From JADJOY01 sp016713535 [NCBI: Deltaproteobacteria bacterium] (GTDB lineage: Bacteria > JADJOY01), in assembly GCA_016713535.1 (NCBI GenBank), contig JADJOY010000018.1:46149-110148 (forward strand): a stretch of 64,000 bases of DNA. Direction: 5' to 3'. Position 1 is the first letter of the stretch. Every line of letters starts with the position of its first letter. The notes under the pieces are model-generated. The model worked only from the letters and a program-made list of their open reading frames with translations. It was not told where the DNA came from and made no database searches. The position numbers and the translations under genes are program-made. Positions 45,066 to 54,848 of this stretch are shown here, piece after piece.

Positions 45066-45347
45066 TTACGGCGTGAACTCCACCAGCATGCGCATGGTCT
45101 CGACCTTGAGGCCGTCCTCGCGCATGGCGCGCTGGCCTTCGTCGGATTTGAGCAGCGCCTCGAAGGCCGCCATGTCGGGGATCTCGAGGATGAGGCCCAG
45201 CGAGCTCGGGTTGTTGGGGTCGCGGCAGGTCCGGCACTTTACGCCGATCCGCCCGAACAGCTCGTGCCGGCTGCCGGGGCCCTGCTTCCACGCGTTGGCC
45301 CACACAGTGCCGTCTTGAACCTCGTGAAAGACGATCGCGGTGGTCAT
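45066..45347 (-). CDS. dimeric alpha/beta-barrel-like small protein, 93 aa
   Basis: ATG 45347 opens MTTAIVFHEVQDGTVWANAW, ending MRMLVEFTP. Length and pattern (strand, HELFGRIGVKC, DMAAFEALLKSDEGQRAMRE, final strand) fit the ferredoxin-like dimeric alpha/beta barrel of monooxygenase/DUF1330-type proteins. Exact family uncertain. Two Cys (KCRTCRD) are notable. A decayed duplicate lies at 43056. A 28-bp perfect palindrome lies 66 bp upstream. Confidence 0.65.
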   Translation of the reverse strand: MTTAIVFHEVQDGTVWANAWKQGPGSRHELFGRIGVKCRTCRDPNNPSSLGLILEIPDMAAFEALLKSDEGQRAMREDGLKVETMRMLVEFTP

Positions 45348-45413
45348 GGGGAGCGCCTCCAGGTGGTGCGTGTTCGCGGGGCGGGGGGCCGTCGGGGAGC
45401 CATGCGCGCTCGT

Positions 45414-45441
45414 GCGCCGATTTCCCGCGGGAAATCGGCGC
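45414..45441. promoter_or_regulatory. 28-bp perfect palindrome, possible operator
   Basis: GCGCCGATTTCCCG followed by its exact reverse complement. It lies upstream of the minus-strand gene at 45347. The central TTCCCGCGGGAA recurs at 46798-46809 in a diverged copy of the same upstream region. Confidence 0.55.
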
Positions 45442-45500
45442 GAGCGAGCGAATGGCTACCATGCGAGGAGACCGGGCGCTACTCCGGCGCCGCGCCCAGC

Positions 45501-46211
45501 TCACAACCGCACACCCTGGACGACCCGCGGGATCTCGTCGCCGAAGATCGAGCGGATGGCTCGCGGCGCGTCGTAGTCGTGTCGCTCGAGCGCTTCGTGC
45601 AGCAGCTCCAGCTCCGTTGGCACGTTGCAGACCTGCGTGAGGTAGCGGGCCAACGAGGATGGCTCGCGCGTTGCGCGCAGCTCCGGGCGTAGCGAGTGTT
45701 CGAGGCGCTGGAGCTGTGAGGCGAAGCCGATGTTCGGAAGGACCTCGGGCCGCGCCGACCGCACCTGGTCGAACGCTTCGAGAAAGGTCTTGTTCTCCGA
45801 CTGCATCACCCACGCGATGGCCACCGTGGCGGATCGACTGACTCCGACCTCGCAATGCACGAGGAGCTTCGCCCGCGCTTCGTCGTCCGCCGCCTTCGCG
45901 GCGAACTCGAAGATCCCTGGGAACGTGGCGGAGAGGTCCTCGTGGATCCCGTCGCGCGCGGGCACGAACAACCACCGGAAGTGCTCGGCCAGGAACGCCA
46001 CGGTGGAACGCTCGTCCTCGGGCAGGCAACTCACCACGTGGGTGATCCCGGCCTTCTTCAGCGTGGGCGCATCCTCACGACGCGGCCGAGAGCCCAGGTA
46101 GAGCGTCTCCGTGATCTCGCTGAGCAGCGCTCGCTGCAGGGAGAGGGTGAAATCCCACTCGAGCCCGAGCCTGGCGAGCAGTCGCTCCGTGAGTCGTTCG
46201 CGAAGCCCCAT
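45501..46211 (-). CDS. dual-specificity protein phosphatase
   Basis: 236 residues. Signature HCEVGVSRSATVAIAW (Cys ~120, Arg ~126), general acid Asp in PARDGIHEDL (~87), and the DSP core start SEITETLYLGSRPRREDAPT. It hydrolyses phospho-Tyr/Ser/Thr or other phosphoesters. The C-terminal ~70 residues after the domain (ELLHEALERHDYDAPRAIRS) are helical and unassigned. Intact. Confidence 0.9.
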   Translation of the reverse strand: MGLRERLTERLLARLGLEWDFTLSLQRALLSEITETLYLGSRPRREDAPTLKKAGITHVVSCLPEDERSTVAFLAEHFRWLFVPARDGIHEDLSATFPGIFEFAAKAADDEARAKLLVHCEVGVSRSATVAIAWVMQSENKTFLEAFDQVRSARPEVLPNIGFASQLQRLEHSLRPELRATREPSSLARYLTQVCNVPTELELLHEALERHDYDAPRAIRSIFGDEIPRVVQGVRL

Positions 46212-46230
46212 CAGCGTCTCGATCGGATGC

Positions 46231-46699
46231 TCACCGCGCTCGCTCCTGTCGTTCGGGGCGCCGGCGGCCCGACGTCGCGTCAGGATTGGCCAGGAGTATC
46301 TGGATGAACGTCAGTCCGAACACGAGATCCCCCGCGAAGGGACGCTGACGATCCCACAGGGTCTGCTCCTCCGGATCGGTCCGAGCCGTCAACTTCGCGT
46401 AGACCGCCGGCAGGAACCTGCGGCCTGCCCGCACACCGCCCCAGAGGACGAGCAACACCAAGACGAAGATCGCGGCGGCCTTCCCCAGCGGCTTAGCCAA
46501 CGCGGGGCGCGAAAGCCCGGCCGCGAAGCCAAAGCGACGAGCCCGCACGGGTCTCCGGTGACCAGGCGACGCGCAACCAGCGACGAGCGGCCAGCCGTCG
46601 TGTGACCCCAGGGAGCAAGATCGCGGCAAACAGGCCGACGATGCCCCTCACGGCGAGAAGGCCCGCCCACGCGAAGGCGATCGTCCGAGCGATTTGCAT
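46231..46699 (-). CDS. hypothetical membrane protein, one frameshift
   Basis: ATG 46699 opens MQIARTIAFAWAGLLAVRGI then VGLFAAILLPGVTRRLAAR. Near 46510-46530 the frame slips and continues as RPALAKPLGKAAAIFVLVLL then VLWGGVRAGRRFLPAVYAKL and ends in QERAR at 46231. Three hydrophobic segments in total. Family unknown. Confidence 0.5.
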
Positions 46700-46844
46700 G
46701 GCTCGATCTCAGGTGCGGTCCCGAGCCTCGTGAAGGTTGCTCGCGGTGGTCATGGGTCGAGGGGGTCCGGAGGAACGATGCGCCATCGTGCGCCGACTTC
46801 CCGCGGGAAATCCAGCCGAGCGGGCGCCATGCGCACGCGCGGTG

Positions 46845-47690
46845 GGCGGCGGGCTTGCGCCCGCCGCTACGAGCGCTGGCGGGTCGCTCGGGCCGAACGC
46901 TGGGTCGGCGACGGAGCGCCGACGCTCCTGGGGGCGGGCGTCGCGTTCTGCGGAACGCGCGGTGGGCTCGGCGGGCTAGCGCCCGCCGCGACGAGCGCTG
47001 GCGGGTCGCTCGGGCCGAACGCTGGGTCGGCGACGGAGCGCCGACGCTCCTGGGGCGGGCGTCGCGTTCTGCGGAGCGCGCGGCGGCCTGGGCGGGCTGG
47101 CGCCCGCCGCGCCGGGCGCTGGCGGGTCGCTCGGGCCGAACGCCGGGTCGGCGACGGAGCGCCGACGCTCCTGGGGGCGGGCGTCGCGTTCTGCGGAGCG
47201 CGGGGTGGGCTCGTCGGGCTTGCCCCCGCCGCGACGAGCGCTGGCGGGTCGCTCGGGCCGAACGCCGGGTCGGCGACGGAGCGGCGGCGCGCCCGGGGGC
47301 GGGCGCGGGGGGCTGGGGAGCGGGCGGCGGGCTCGGCGGGCTTGCGCCCGCCGCTAGGAGCGCTGGCGGGGCGCTCGGGCCGGACGCCGGGTCGGCGACG
47401 GAGCGCCGACGCTCCTGGGGGCGGGCGTCGCGTTCTGCGGAGCGCGCGGCGGGCTCGGCGGGCTAGGCGCCCGCCGCTACGAGCGCGGTCGCTCGGGCCG
47501 AACGCCGGGTCGGAGCGCCGACGGGCGGGCGTCGCGTTGCGAGCCGCGGGCGCCGACGCTCCTGGGGGGGGCGTCGCGTTCTGCGGGACGCGCGGTGGGC
47601 TCGGCGGGCTAGCGCCCGCCGCGACGAGCGCTGGCGGGTCGCTCGGGCCGAACGCCGGGTCGGCGACGGAGCAGGGGCGAAGCCCCGTGA
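46845..47690. repeat. tandem array, about seven units of ~122 bp
   Basis: GCTGGCGGGTCGCTCGGGCC recurs at 46875, 46997, 47118, 47240, 47362, ~47484 (degenerate) and 47630. Each unit has a reverse GTAG element (GGCGGGCTTGCGCCCGCCGC followed by TAC) and a reverse GGAG element (GTCGGCGACGGAGCGCCGAC followed by GCTCC). It is the most diverged of the arrays and lies beside two badly frameshifted genes. Confidence 0.85.
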
Positions 47691-47699
47691 CGCGCCAAC

Positions 47700-48974
47700 G
47701 GATGGTTCAGGGGCGTCGGCGCCGGGGCCGAAGACGTCGACGATCGCGCGGCGCGTCGACTCGATGATCGCGGGAAGTCTTCCTGCGTCACGAGCCGGCT
47801 GCCGGGGCGGGGTAGCGGGAAGCCGTTCTCGACGAGCGCGTCATCGACCGCTCGAACTCGGCGGTGGCGAGGTCGCGAAACGGCGCACCGGCGAGGTCGT
47901 CGTGGGCGAAACACCAGCGCCGGGCCGGCGCTGGCACAGCGGGCGAGGGTCTTCACGCCGCCCTGCGCGCCGGCCGCCGCGTCGTCGAGCCGCCACGGGC
48001 GCACCACCGGGCCGGCGTCGAGGTGGCGGCGCTTCACGAGGGTCCAGTCGGGAATTCGCTTTCCAATCCACCACGCGCCGTCGAGACGGCATGGCGGTCC
48101 GCGAATCCTCCCACCGGCACGGCTTCCGAGACGCCGCAGCGCGCGCTCGAGCCAGGCGTCCATGCTCAGGCCAAGCCTATTCGAGGTCGCTGCGCGCGCC
48201 CTTCGCGAACACGATCCCACCGGCGAGGCGGATGCCGAGCTCGTTCGAGTAGAGATCCTCGGGCGAGAAGGCCGAGAGCTTCTCCGGCCACCCCGCGATC
48301 CCCGTGTAGCCGTAGAAGGTGGCGATCTCGTGCCAGATCGAGAGCTGGTAGGCGAGCCACTGCGCGAGGCCCACCGCCACCGGGATGCGCCCATGCGCGG
48401 CCAGCGTCGCGGCCGGGACGGGCCGCACCCGAAGCCGCATGGCGGCGCCCTGGGGCGGGACCTCGATCGTCGATCCGGTCTCGAGGGTGCGCGCCAGCGC
48501 CGCGGCGATCGCGAGCGTGATGTCGGCGTTGTCGCGCACGTGCGCGACGTCGATGAACCCGCCGCGGCAGGTGTAGACGAGGCCGTTCTTCTCGTCGCTC
48601 ACCCGGCCGCGCGGGTCGCCGGGCTGCATCGAGAAAGCCGTTGTCGTAGCGGTGCGCGCCGAGGTCGTCGGGGCCGAGCAGGTTGCCGAGCTCGACACCC
48701 GGGACCGGCACGACCCCGATCGCCACCTCGAGGTCGGTCCCGAACACGCAGCACGGGCGTACCGCGTGGGAGCGCGATCTCCGGTATGTCGGCGGCGGCG
48801 AGCTCGCTCGCGTCTTCGCTGCTCGTGTCGCCGGAGTGCGGTGGCGAGGTCGACGTCGGGCGCGCGGATGGCGCTCGTCACGTCCCACCGCGGGCTCTGG
48901 CAGGCCGCGAGGCCCAGGCCAATGCTGACCAGCAGGACGGCGATCGTGTTCGGTCGGTCGACCTGGCGGTTCAC
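47700..48974 (-). pseudogene. DUF4056-domain lipoprotein, multiple frameshifts
   Basis: GTG 48974 overlaps the stop of the upstream gene. Lipobox: VSIGLGLAACQSP. The DUF4056 core can be followed through several frames: RPCCVFGTDLEVAIGVVPVP, NGLVYTCRGGFIDVAHVRDN, YQLSIWHEIATFYGYTGIAG, FSPEDLYSNELGIRLAGGIV, AMDAWLERALRRLG, GFPLPRPGSRLVTQEDFPAI and VDVFGPGADAPE. At least five slips are needed (near 48860, 48635, 48110, 47920, 47790). It may be intact in the cell if these are consensus errors. The end merges into the repeat array. Confidence 0.7.
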
Positions 48975-49959
48975 GTCGTCCGCGGCAGCCGGCTCGGTAG
49001 CGCGCCGTCACGCCGGCGACCACGATCTGGACGTCGTCGAAGTTGAAGCCGTATTCGGCGACGAGGTCGAAGTGGCGGGCCGAGCGTGGTCGGCACGCCG
49101 ATCGTGGGGTTCCACGGATGGCGCGGGCCCTGGTCGGCCTCGAAGTCGACGGTGCCGAGCTCGGCACCTCCACCGTGCTGCGCGCGGTGTTGTCGGTGTC
49201 CCAGTAGTTGGCGCCGAGCCACACCCGAAGCGGCACCGTGTCGATCTTGCCGTTCCAGCCGGCCCGCGCCGATCCCACCAGCGCCGCGAACCGATCCGCG
49301 AAGCCGATGTCGGTCTGCGAGTAGTTGGCGTCCACCGTGAGGAAGAAGTCGCGGTATCCGGTGGCGAGGGTCACCCCGCCTCCCGCGACCACCCGTCGAG
49401 GCCGGTGTTCACCGTGAACTCGTACTCGCGCGTGCGGGGCCGCCGGGAACTCCGTGGTCAGCGTGACCACCCGTGGCTGGTCGATTGGTTGTTCAGGTAG
49501 CCGGCCAGCAGATAGACGTCGAAGAACGCAGCAGCCACGCGTCGAGCCGCGCGATGGCCGCGTTCACCCGCGAGTTGAGCCCAGATCGAGGAAGCGGCTC
49601 ACCGACTGCTCCGGGGCCGCCGTTCACCGCGAGCCGCACGTCGTCGACCCGGATGTCGCGCGCCAGGTAGTTGTAGATCATGCCGAAGCCGAACGGCGCA
49701 GGCAGCCCGTAGCCGCGCTCCTTCGCTTCCTCGGCCACGAAGGGGAGGAACGAGGTCCAGCGCTCGTCGGGGCGGGCTCGAAGCCGCCGGTGGCGGGGCC
49801 GCATCGGACGCAACGGTCGTGGCGGCGTCGGTGGGGTTCTCGCGCGGAAGCTCGCCGATCCCGTAGCCGCCCTGCGCGTGCCGCGGTCGCCACGCTCACG
49901 CCGAGCACCAACGCCAGCGCGTGGACGCACAACCGCCGGTGCAGGTCAGGCCGAGGCAT
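48971..49959 (-). pseudogene. outer-membrane beta-barrel-type protein, multiple frameshifts
   Basis: ATG 49959 gives a signal peptide (LCVHALALVLGVSVATAARA). Piecewise reading shows one protein: FGFGMIYNYLARDIRVDDVR, DVYLLAGYLNNQSTT, GYRDFFLTVDANYSQTDIGF, VPLRVWLGANYWDTDNTARS, HFDLVAEYGFNFDDVQIVVA then GVTARY. Alternating amphipathic strands with aromatic ends suggest a porin- or transporter-like beta barrel. At least five slips. The stop overlaps the DUF4056 start, so the two probably work together at the envelope. Confidence 0.6.
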
Positions 49960-50112
49960 CGCGAGGTGGCGGGCGAGCACTGGCGCGAATCGTCGCATCG
50001 AGCCCGTCCCGGAGGCACAACAGATAGCACGCGGCGAAGCCCTTCCAGCCTGCACTTACGGGCAGGTACGGCTGTCGAGACGGAGGGATTCCGTGTAACG
50101 TCCGAGACCTCG

Positions 50113-51220
50113 ATGAACGGCGCATGGCAGCCCGATCGCGAGCTTCGAGCGGCGGCTCTCGGCTCGCCTCCTCGACGTCCTCATCCGCGCCGGCCTGATC
50201 GGCCTGATGACGGCGCTCTGCTACGCCGTCTTCGCTCCGTTCCTGACGCTGATGGGGTGGGCGCTGATCCTCGCGGTGACGCTCCATCCGCTCCATCGCG
50301 CGCTCGCGAGCAAGCTCGGCGGGCGGTCGGGCCGTCGCCACGCTGCTCGTGATCGTGGGCATCGTGGTCATCCTCGTCCCGGCCGGGCTCCTCATGGACT
50401 CGTTCGGCACGTCCGTGAGCGGCCTCGCACACGCGGTGCAGGACAACACGCTCCAGGTTCCGCCGCCGCGCGCCGGAGTCGAGAGCTGGCCGGTCGTCGG
50501 CGAGCGGCTCCACGCGCTCTGGTCGAGGGCGCACGACGACCTGCCCGCCGTCCTCGAGAGCCTGCAACCGAAGCTCGGCGACCTCACCCGCAAGGCGCTC
50601 GCGATCGTCGCGAGCAACGGCGCCGGCAGTATCAAGTTCCTCGCGTTGTTCATCGTCGCGGGGATCGTGCCTGCGCATGAGCCAGCCACGCCGGAGAGCG
50701 CCGCACGCGTGCGATCTCCGAGCGCATCATGGGGCCGGGTAGCGGAGAGACCTTCGCGAAGCTCGCCGCCACGACGATCCGCGCCGTCGCGCAGGGAGTG
50801 GTCGGCATCGCCTTCGTGCAGGCGCTGCTGGTCGGACTCGCGCTGCTCGTCGCGGGCGTGCCGTGGGCCGGCGTGCTCGCCGCCATCACGCTGGTGGTGA
50901 GCATCGCGCAGGTGCCGGCGTTGATCGTGACGCTGCCGGCGATCGGCTACATCTGGTCGAGCGGCCACTACGGCACGGCCGCGGCCGTGACCTACACGGT
51001 GCTGCTGCTCTTGTCGGGGATGGCGGACAACGTCCTCAGCCGATCCCTGCTCGGGCGCGGCGTCGACGCGCCGATGCCGATCATCCTGCTCGGCGCGCTG
51101 GGCGGGATGGCGACCGGCGGGATCCTCGGCATGTTCGTCGGCGCGACGCTGCTCGCGCTCGGCTACGAGATCTTCATGAGGTGGGTCGCGAGCGATCCTG
51201 ACGCCGAGGTGGCGTCCTAG
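50113..51220 (+). pseudogene. AI-2E family transporter, three frameshifts
   Basis: ATG 50113. Read across frames: RLSARLLDVLIRAGLIGLMT, APFLTLMGWALILAVTLHPL, VATLLVIVGIVVILVPAGLL, FAKLAATTIRAVAQGVVGIA, ALLVAGVPWAGVLAAITLVV, VDAPMPIILLGALGGMATGG, GYEIFMRWVA. This is the eight-helix AI-2E/PerM permease layout; the last ~160 residues are intact. Slips near 50150, 50325 and 50690. Confidence 0.78.
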
Positions 51221-51270
51221 CGGCGAGGTCGCTGCGAGCGTGTGAACCAATCGAATTCGTGGAGTCCTAC

Positions 51271-51335
51271 GCGGGGGCTCGGACGCCCCCGCGCTACGAA
51301 AACTGCCGTAGCGACGGGGGTTCCATCCGCCGTCG
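51271..51335. repeat. two REP elements
   Basis: Reverse GTAG element GCGGGGGCTCGGACGCCCCC followed by GCGCTAC (51271-51297), and GTAG-CGACGGGGG-TTCCAT-CCGCCGTCG at 51308-51335. The rest of 51221-51478 shows nothing. Confidence 0.75.
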
Positions 51336-51478
51336 AAGGCCTGCTCGACGACAGATCGGTCCTCCGAGCCGATGGATTCACAGGCTCAGCGCGACGCCTG
51401 GGCGCGGGATCGCGGGCAGGCTTTTCATCGGGACGGGTGCGGGCGGGACGTGAACGCCCGTCGTTCCGGGTCCCACCG

Positions 51479-51886
51479 TCAGGCCTCCGCCGGCTTTGCG
51501 CCGGGGAACCACTCGACGTGTTGATCGCCCTGTCGGCCGAGGTACGTGACTCGCTGTCCGCGAAGGAACGCGAAATACCCGTGCACGCCGGCCCGCACGG
51601 CGCGTTCACAGAACGCGCGGAACTTCTGTCCGTGCTGCTGGCTGTCCAGGATCGCCGCTTTCAATCCGGCGGTGTCGAAGTCCTGTGCGATGGAGCGCAG
51701 GTCTTCGAAGGAGAGCGGCGCGGTCACGGCGGCACCGGCGGCGCTGTAGAAGGTGAAGGAGCGGGTGGCGAAGTCCACGTGGTAGCACTCGACCCCGTTC
51801 GCCATGAGTTTCCGGACGATCTCGGGGAACGGCATCGACCCATCCACCGTGGCTCGCGCCAGGGCGGTGACTTCCTCTGCGTTCAT
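51479..51886 (-). CDS. DUF1398 domain-containing protein
   Basis: 135 residues from ATG 51886, overlapping the acetyltransferase stop (ATGA). DGSMPFPEIVRKLMANGVEC, YHVDFATRSFTFYSAAGAAV and FCERAVRAGVHGYFAFLRGQ match DUF1398 (YbcV-like) well, including length. Function unknown; the coupling to a GNAT enzyme is noted. Confidence 0.85.
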   Translation of the reverse strand: MNAEEVTALARATVDGSMPFPEIVRKLMANGVECYHVDFATRSFTFYSAAGAAVTAPLSFEDLRSIAQDFDTAGLKAAILDSQQHGQKFRAFCERAVRAGVHGYFAFLRGQRVTYLGRQGDQHVEWFPGAKPAEA

Positions 51887-52454
51887 GTCAGGCCTCTCGT
51901 CGACAAGCGCTTCGACATCGGGATGATCGGGATACTCAGCCCACCACCGAGATCGAAGTCGATGGGATCCGCCTCGATGTACCCGAACGCCCGGTAGAGG
52001 CGCCTTCCAGGCTCGGTCGCGCCCAGCGACACCGACCGGAATCCAGCCGCCAGGGCCTGGCTCTCGCAATGACCCAGTAGGCGCGAGCCCAGCCCCTGGC
52101 GGGCATACGCCGGCTTCACGAAGAAGGCTCGAATGCGCGCGGGATCCACACCGGGGCGAAGGCGGGTCGCATCCCGCGCCGAGCGGCTGTCCGACCCGAA
52201 GAGCGTGCTCCGGAAGCTCCATCCGCCGCACGCCGCCAGCTCGCCGTCCACAGCGACGAGAAAGTAGGTGCCGTCCTCGATGAGCTGCGTATCGAGCCCC
52301 CACGCGCTTCCGAGCGCCGCTTCGATGATCTCGGCGGGGTAGTCCGACCTCCCGAGCGCGCGCGCGGACTCCGCGATCAGCTCGAGATGTCGGCGGCATC
52401 CGCCGCCAGCGCGCGCCGGATCGTGATCGTCGGTTCAGCCAGATGCAGGATCAC
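51883..52454 (-). CDS. GNAT-family N-acetyltransferase, one frameshift
   Basis: Start taken at GTG 52454 (VILHLAEPTITIRRALAADA). A slip near 52384 (AGCTG for AGCCTG) separates this from LIAESARALGRSDYPAEIIE and the intact remainder. Acetyl-CoA-binding motif A is FFVKPAYARQGLGSRLLGHC, with LGATEPGRRLYRAFGYIEAD as motif B. Substrate unknown. Confidence 0.78.
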
Positions 52455-52633
52455 CTGTGGTGCGAGGCGTTGGCGGGTGCAGCGTCGCGCTCGCTCCGAT
52501 ATCTACGGGCTCGCGTGCCGTCACGCTTCAGCGGCGAGCTCGGCGCACTGCCCTCCCGCGCAGGTTTTCGGACCCCTGGTCGCTCGCGGCTCTAGACGGT
52601 CCACCTCGGCCGGCTCGACATCGGGAACCCTGG
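52455..52633. other. 179-bp gap downstream of an orphan antitoxin-like gene
   Basis: A PIN or other toxin would be expected here but none can be read in any frame. Confidence 0.35.
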
Positions 52634-52825
52634 TCAAAGCCGCAGGAACGCACCGCGTACTTTCCTCTCGCACGAGCGGGCCAGGTACTCCTCGGTCAAC
52701 AGCGCCGACATCTTCTCGCCGACCGCGGCGCTGATGAGCTGATTGATCGAGACGCCTTCCTGCTCGGCGACCTCACCGAGGCGCCGATGAAGGGACTCCG
52801 GTAGGCGAAGGCTGAGGGTGCTCAT
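52634..52825 (-). CDS. HicB/Arc-like ribbon-helix-helix protein, 63 aa
   Basis: From ATG 52825: MSTLSLRLPESLHRRLGEVA then EQEGVSINQLISAAVGEKMS, a ribbon-helix-helix DNA-binding domain, followed by a basic tail (CERKVRGAFLRL). Such proteins are usually antitoxins preceding a toxin gene; none follows. It may be a lone regulator or what remains of a module. Confidence 0.7.
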   Translation of the reverse strand: MSTLSLRLPESLHRRLGEVAEQEGVSINQLISAAVGEKMSALLTEEYLARSCERKVRGAFLRL

Positions 52826-52938
52826 GGTTCGATCCTCGCGAGCATCTGTTGTGGCGACCACACCTCGGGTCCGAGCAGGATGGTCATGGGCGCGATCGAG
52901 ACGGCGGCCGCATTCGCGGCGCACGGCATAACCCAGCC

Positions 52939-53393
52939 TCAGCGCAGCGGATTTGCCTCCTCCCAGAGCTCGTAACGGACATCCATCAAGATTCGCCCGA
53001 GCATGTTCTGACCGCAGCCATCACCGCCATCACCCCAATAGGCATCGTTCTCGGTGTGCTCGACCAGCGTCGCGTCGCCGGTGGCCAGGAGCATCGAACG
53101 AAGCTGCGGGTGCTGCTGGAACTTCGCGCGAACGGCTTCGAGCATCACCTCGACCTTGACCCGTTCCCAGTCCGCTCGGATCGGGACGTTCCGGTCGCGA
53201 CCGAGCCGCGCGGCGTCGGCGGGTGTGGGTGCTAGCCGGATGCGGTCTTCGTGTCCGTGCCGACGAACTTCTGCGCCTGGAAGTAGTGCTCGGAAGTGGG
53301 CCAGACCTGCCCTCTCAACGAGATTGGGTAGGGCGCGAAGTTCGAGAATTCGCCGTAGGCGTCCCGGGTCCGGTAGAAGCGGATGGTCGGCAT
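52939..53393 (-). CDS. NADAR-family protein (YbiA-like), one frameshift
   Basis: ATG 53393 gives MPTIRFYRTRDAYGEFSNFA then PYPISLRGQVWPTSEHYFQA and QKFVGTDT; the slip near 53245 is followed by EDRIRLAPTPADAARLGRDR, HTENDAYWGDGGDGCGQNML and GRILMDVRYEL. These are the full NADAR signatures (N-glycosidase fold acting on riboflavin precursors or ADP-ribosylated guanine). NADAR proteins also occur as antitoxins to DarT-type toxins. Length (~150 aa) is right, so a single indel is likely. First member of the defence-like island. Confidence 0.85.
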
Positions 53394-53435
53394 CGTGGCT
53401 CCCGCGCGAAGTCTCGCCGAGCGCGAGTTTCTCGC

Positions 53436-54367
53436 TCAAGTGCGCGCGCACGCGCGCGACGATCTCGGCGCGACGGTTTCGAGGATCACGAGCCGCTCCT
53501 CGGCCGCGAGCCGCTCCACCAGCGTCTCGGCGGTGGGCCGCCCCGCGACCTCCTCCACGCCGAGCGCCGCCGCCACGGCGCGCGCGATCTCGCCTCCGTC
53601 GGTGAGGCTCGCAAGCTCGATCAGCCACACGCCGTGGGTGAACCGCTCGAGCAGCTCGCCGCCGAGCTGGACCGCGAGGCGCGTCTTTCCCGCGCCGCCC
53701 GCGCCGGTGAGCGTCACCAGGTGCGCGCGCTCCAGCGCCGCCACCACCTCCGCCATCGTCTTCTCGCGGCCGACGAACTGCGTGAGCTGGACCGGCAGGT
53801 TGTTGGGACGCGCGTCGACCGTCTCGAGCGGCGGGAACTCGGCCTCGAGCCCCGGGGCGAGCAGGTTGTGGATGCGCTCCGGCCGGGTGAGGTCGCGGAG
53901 GCGCCGCTCGCCCAGGTCGCGCAGGCTGGCCCCGGGCGGGGGCGCCTCGCGCACCAGCTCGCCCGTGGTCTGGGTGAGCAGCACCTGCCCGCCGTGGCCC
54001 GCGCTCATGAGCCGCGCCACGCGGTTGAGCAGCGGCCCCACGTAGTCGTCGCCGCGCTCCTCGGTCTCGCCGGTGTGGAGCGCCATGCGGACGCGGATCG
54101 TGGCCTCGCCCCACGGCTCGGCGCGAGTGCACGCTGCGCCTCGATCGCCGCCGCCACCGCATCCGGCGCCGCCGCGAACGCCACCTGGAACGCGTCGCCG
54201 ATCATCTTGTACGGATAGCCGCCGTGCGCCGCGAACGCGGCGCGGAGCTGCGCCTCCTGCCGCGCGTGCGCCTTCTCCATCCACGCCGCGCGACTCTCCC
54301 AGAGCCGCGTCGAGCCCTCGATGTCGGTGAACAGGAACGTGACCGTTCCGGTGGGGCGATCGGTCAT
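53436..54367 (-). pseudogene. class III nucleotidyl cyclase + AAA/NB-ARC ATPase, truncated
   Basis: ATG 54367. Cyclase domain: VTFLFTDIEGSTRLWESRAA (metal Asp), YKMIGDAFQVAFA; slip near 54130; then IRVRMALHTGETEERGDDYV and GPLLNRVARLMSAGHGGQVL. ATPase domain: LTQFVGREKTMAEVVAALER and Walker A TLTGAGGAGKTRLAVQ. Homologues run on for several hundred residues of ATPase and TPR repeats, but here coding character breaks at LVILETVAP (~53440) and joins an unrelated fragment (EIVARVRAHLSEKLALGETS). A ~50-bp copy of its end lies near 57.78 kb. Confidence 0.8.
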
Positions 54368-54848
54368 GAGGGCTCCCGCGGGTCCTTCATAGGCGGAATC
54401 GGGGCGGGTGGGCAGGCGGGGGGCGCTTGCGGGAGTTCTGGCCGCGCCTCTCTGTTGAAGGCCGGGCCGACAGATTTGACGGGCAGCGGGTCTTCACGCC
54501 CCCGCCTTGAGCTGATCGTATCCGTGTCCGGCGACGATCTCTTCGCGTCCGATGCCCTGCACCCCAGGCTGCGCTCAATCCGCATCACGCTGACGTCGCG
54601 AAGCTTGACCAGGATTGATTCGCGGCCCGACAATCGCGCGTCCCGCCGGGATCATGACAAACCCTAGTCCGAGCTAGAAAAGCGATCCCAACGCGATCCT
54701 GAGCAGCAGTAACGCAGGGAGCGCGGCGGGAACACACGAACGAGGGGCTGCGGGCCGGCTGTCGCAGCCGAGCAGATGGGACCGCTACGAGCGGTAGACG
54801 CTGAGCCGGGCGGGTCAGGCTCGACGCTGCGAGTTTAGGAGGAATCGA
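54368..54848. other. 480-bp stretch without a recognised gene
   Basis: It holds the upstream region of the GIY-YIG gene pair. Short frames exist on both strands but none looks like protein. A strong ribosome binding site (TTAGGAGGAATCGA) lies at its right end. Confidence 0.4.
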
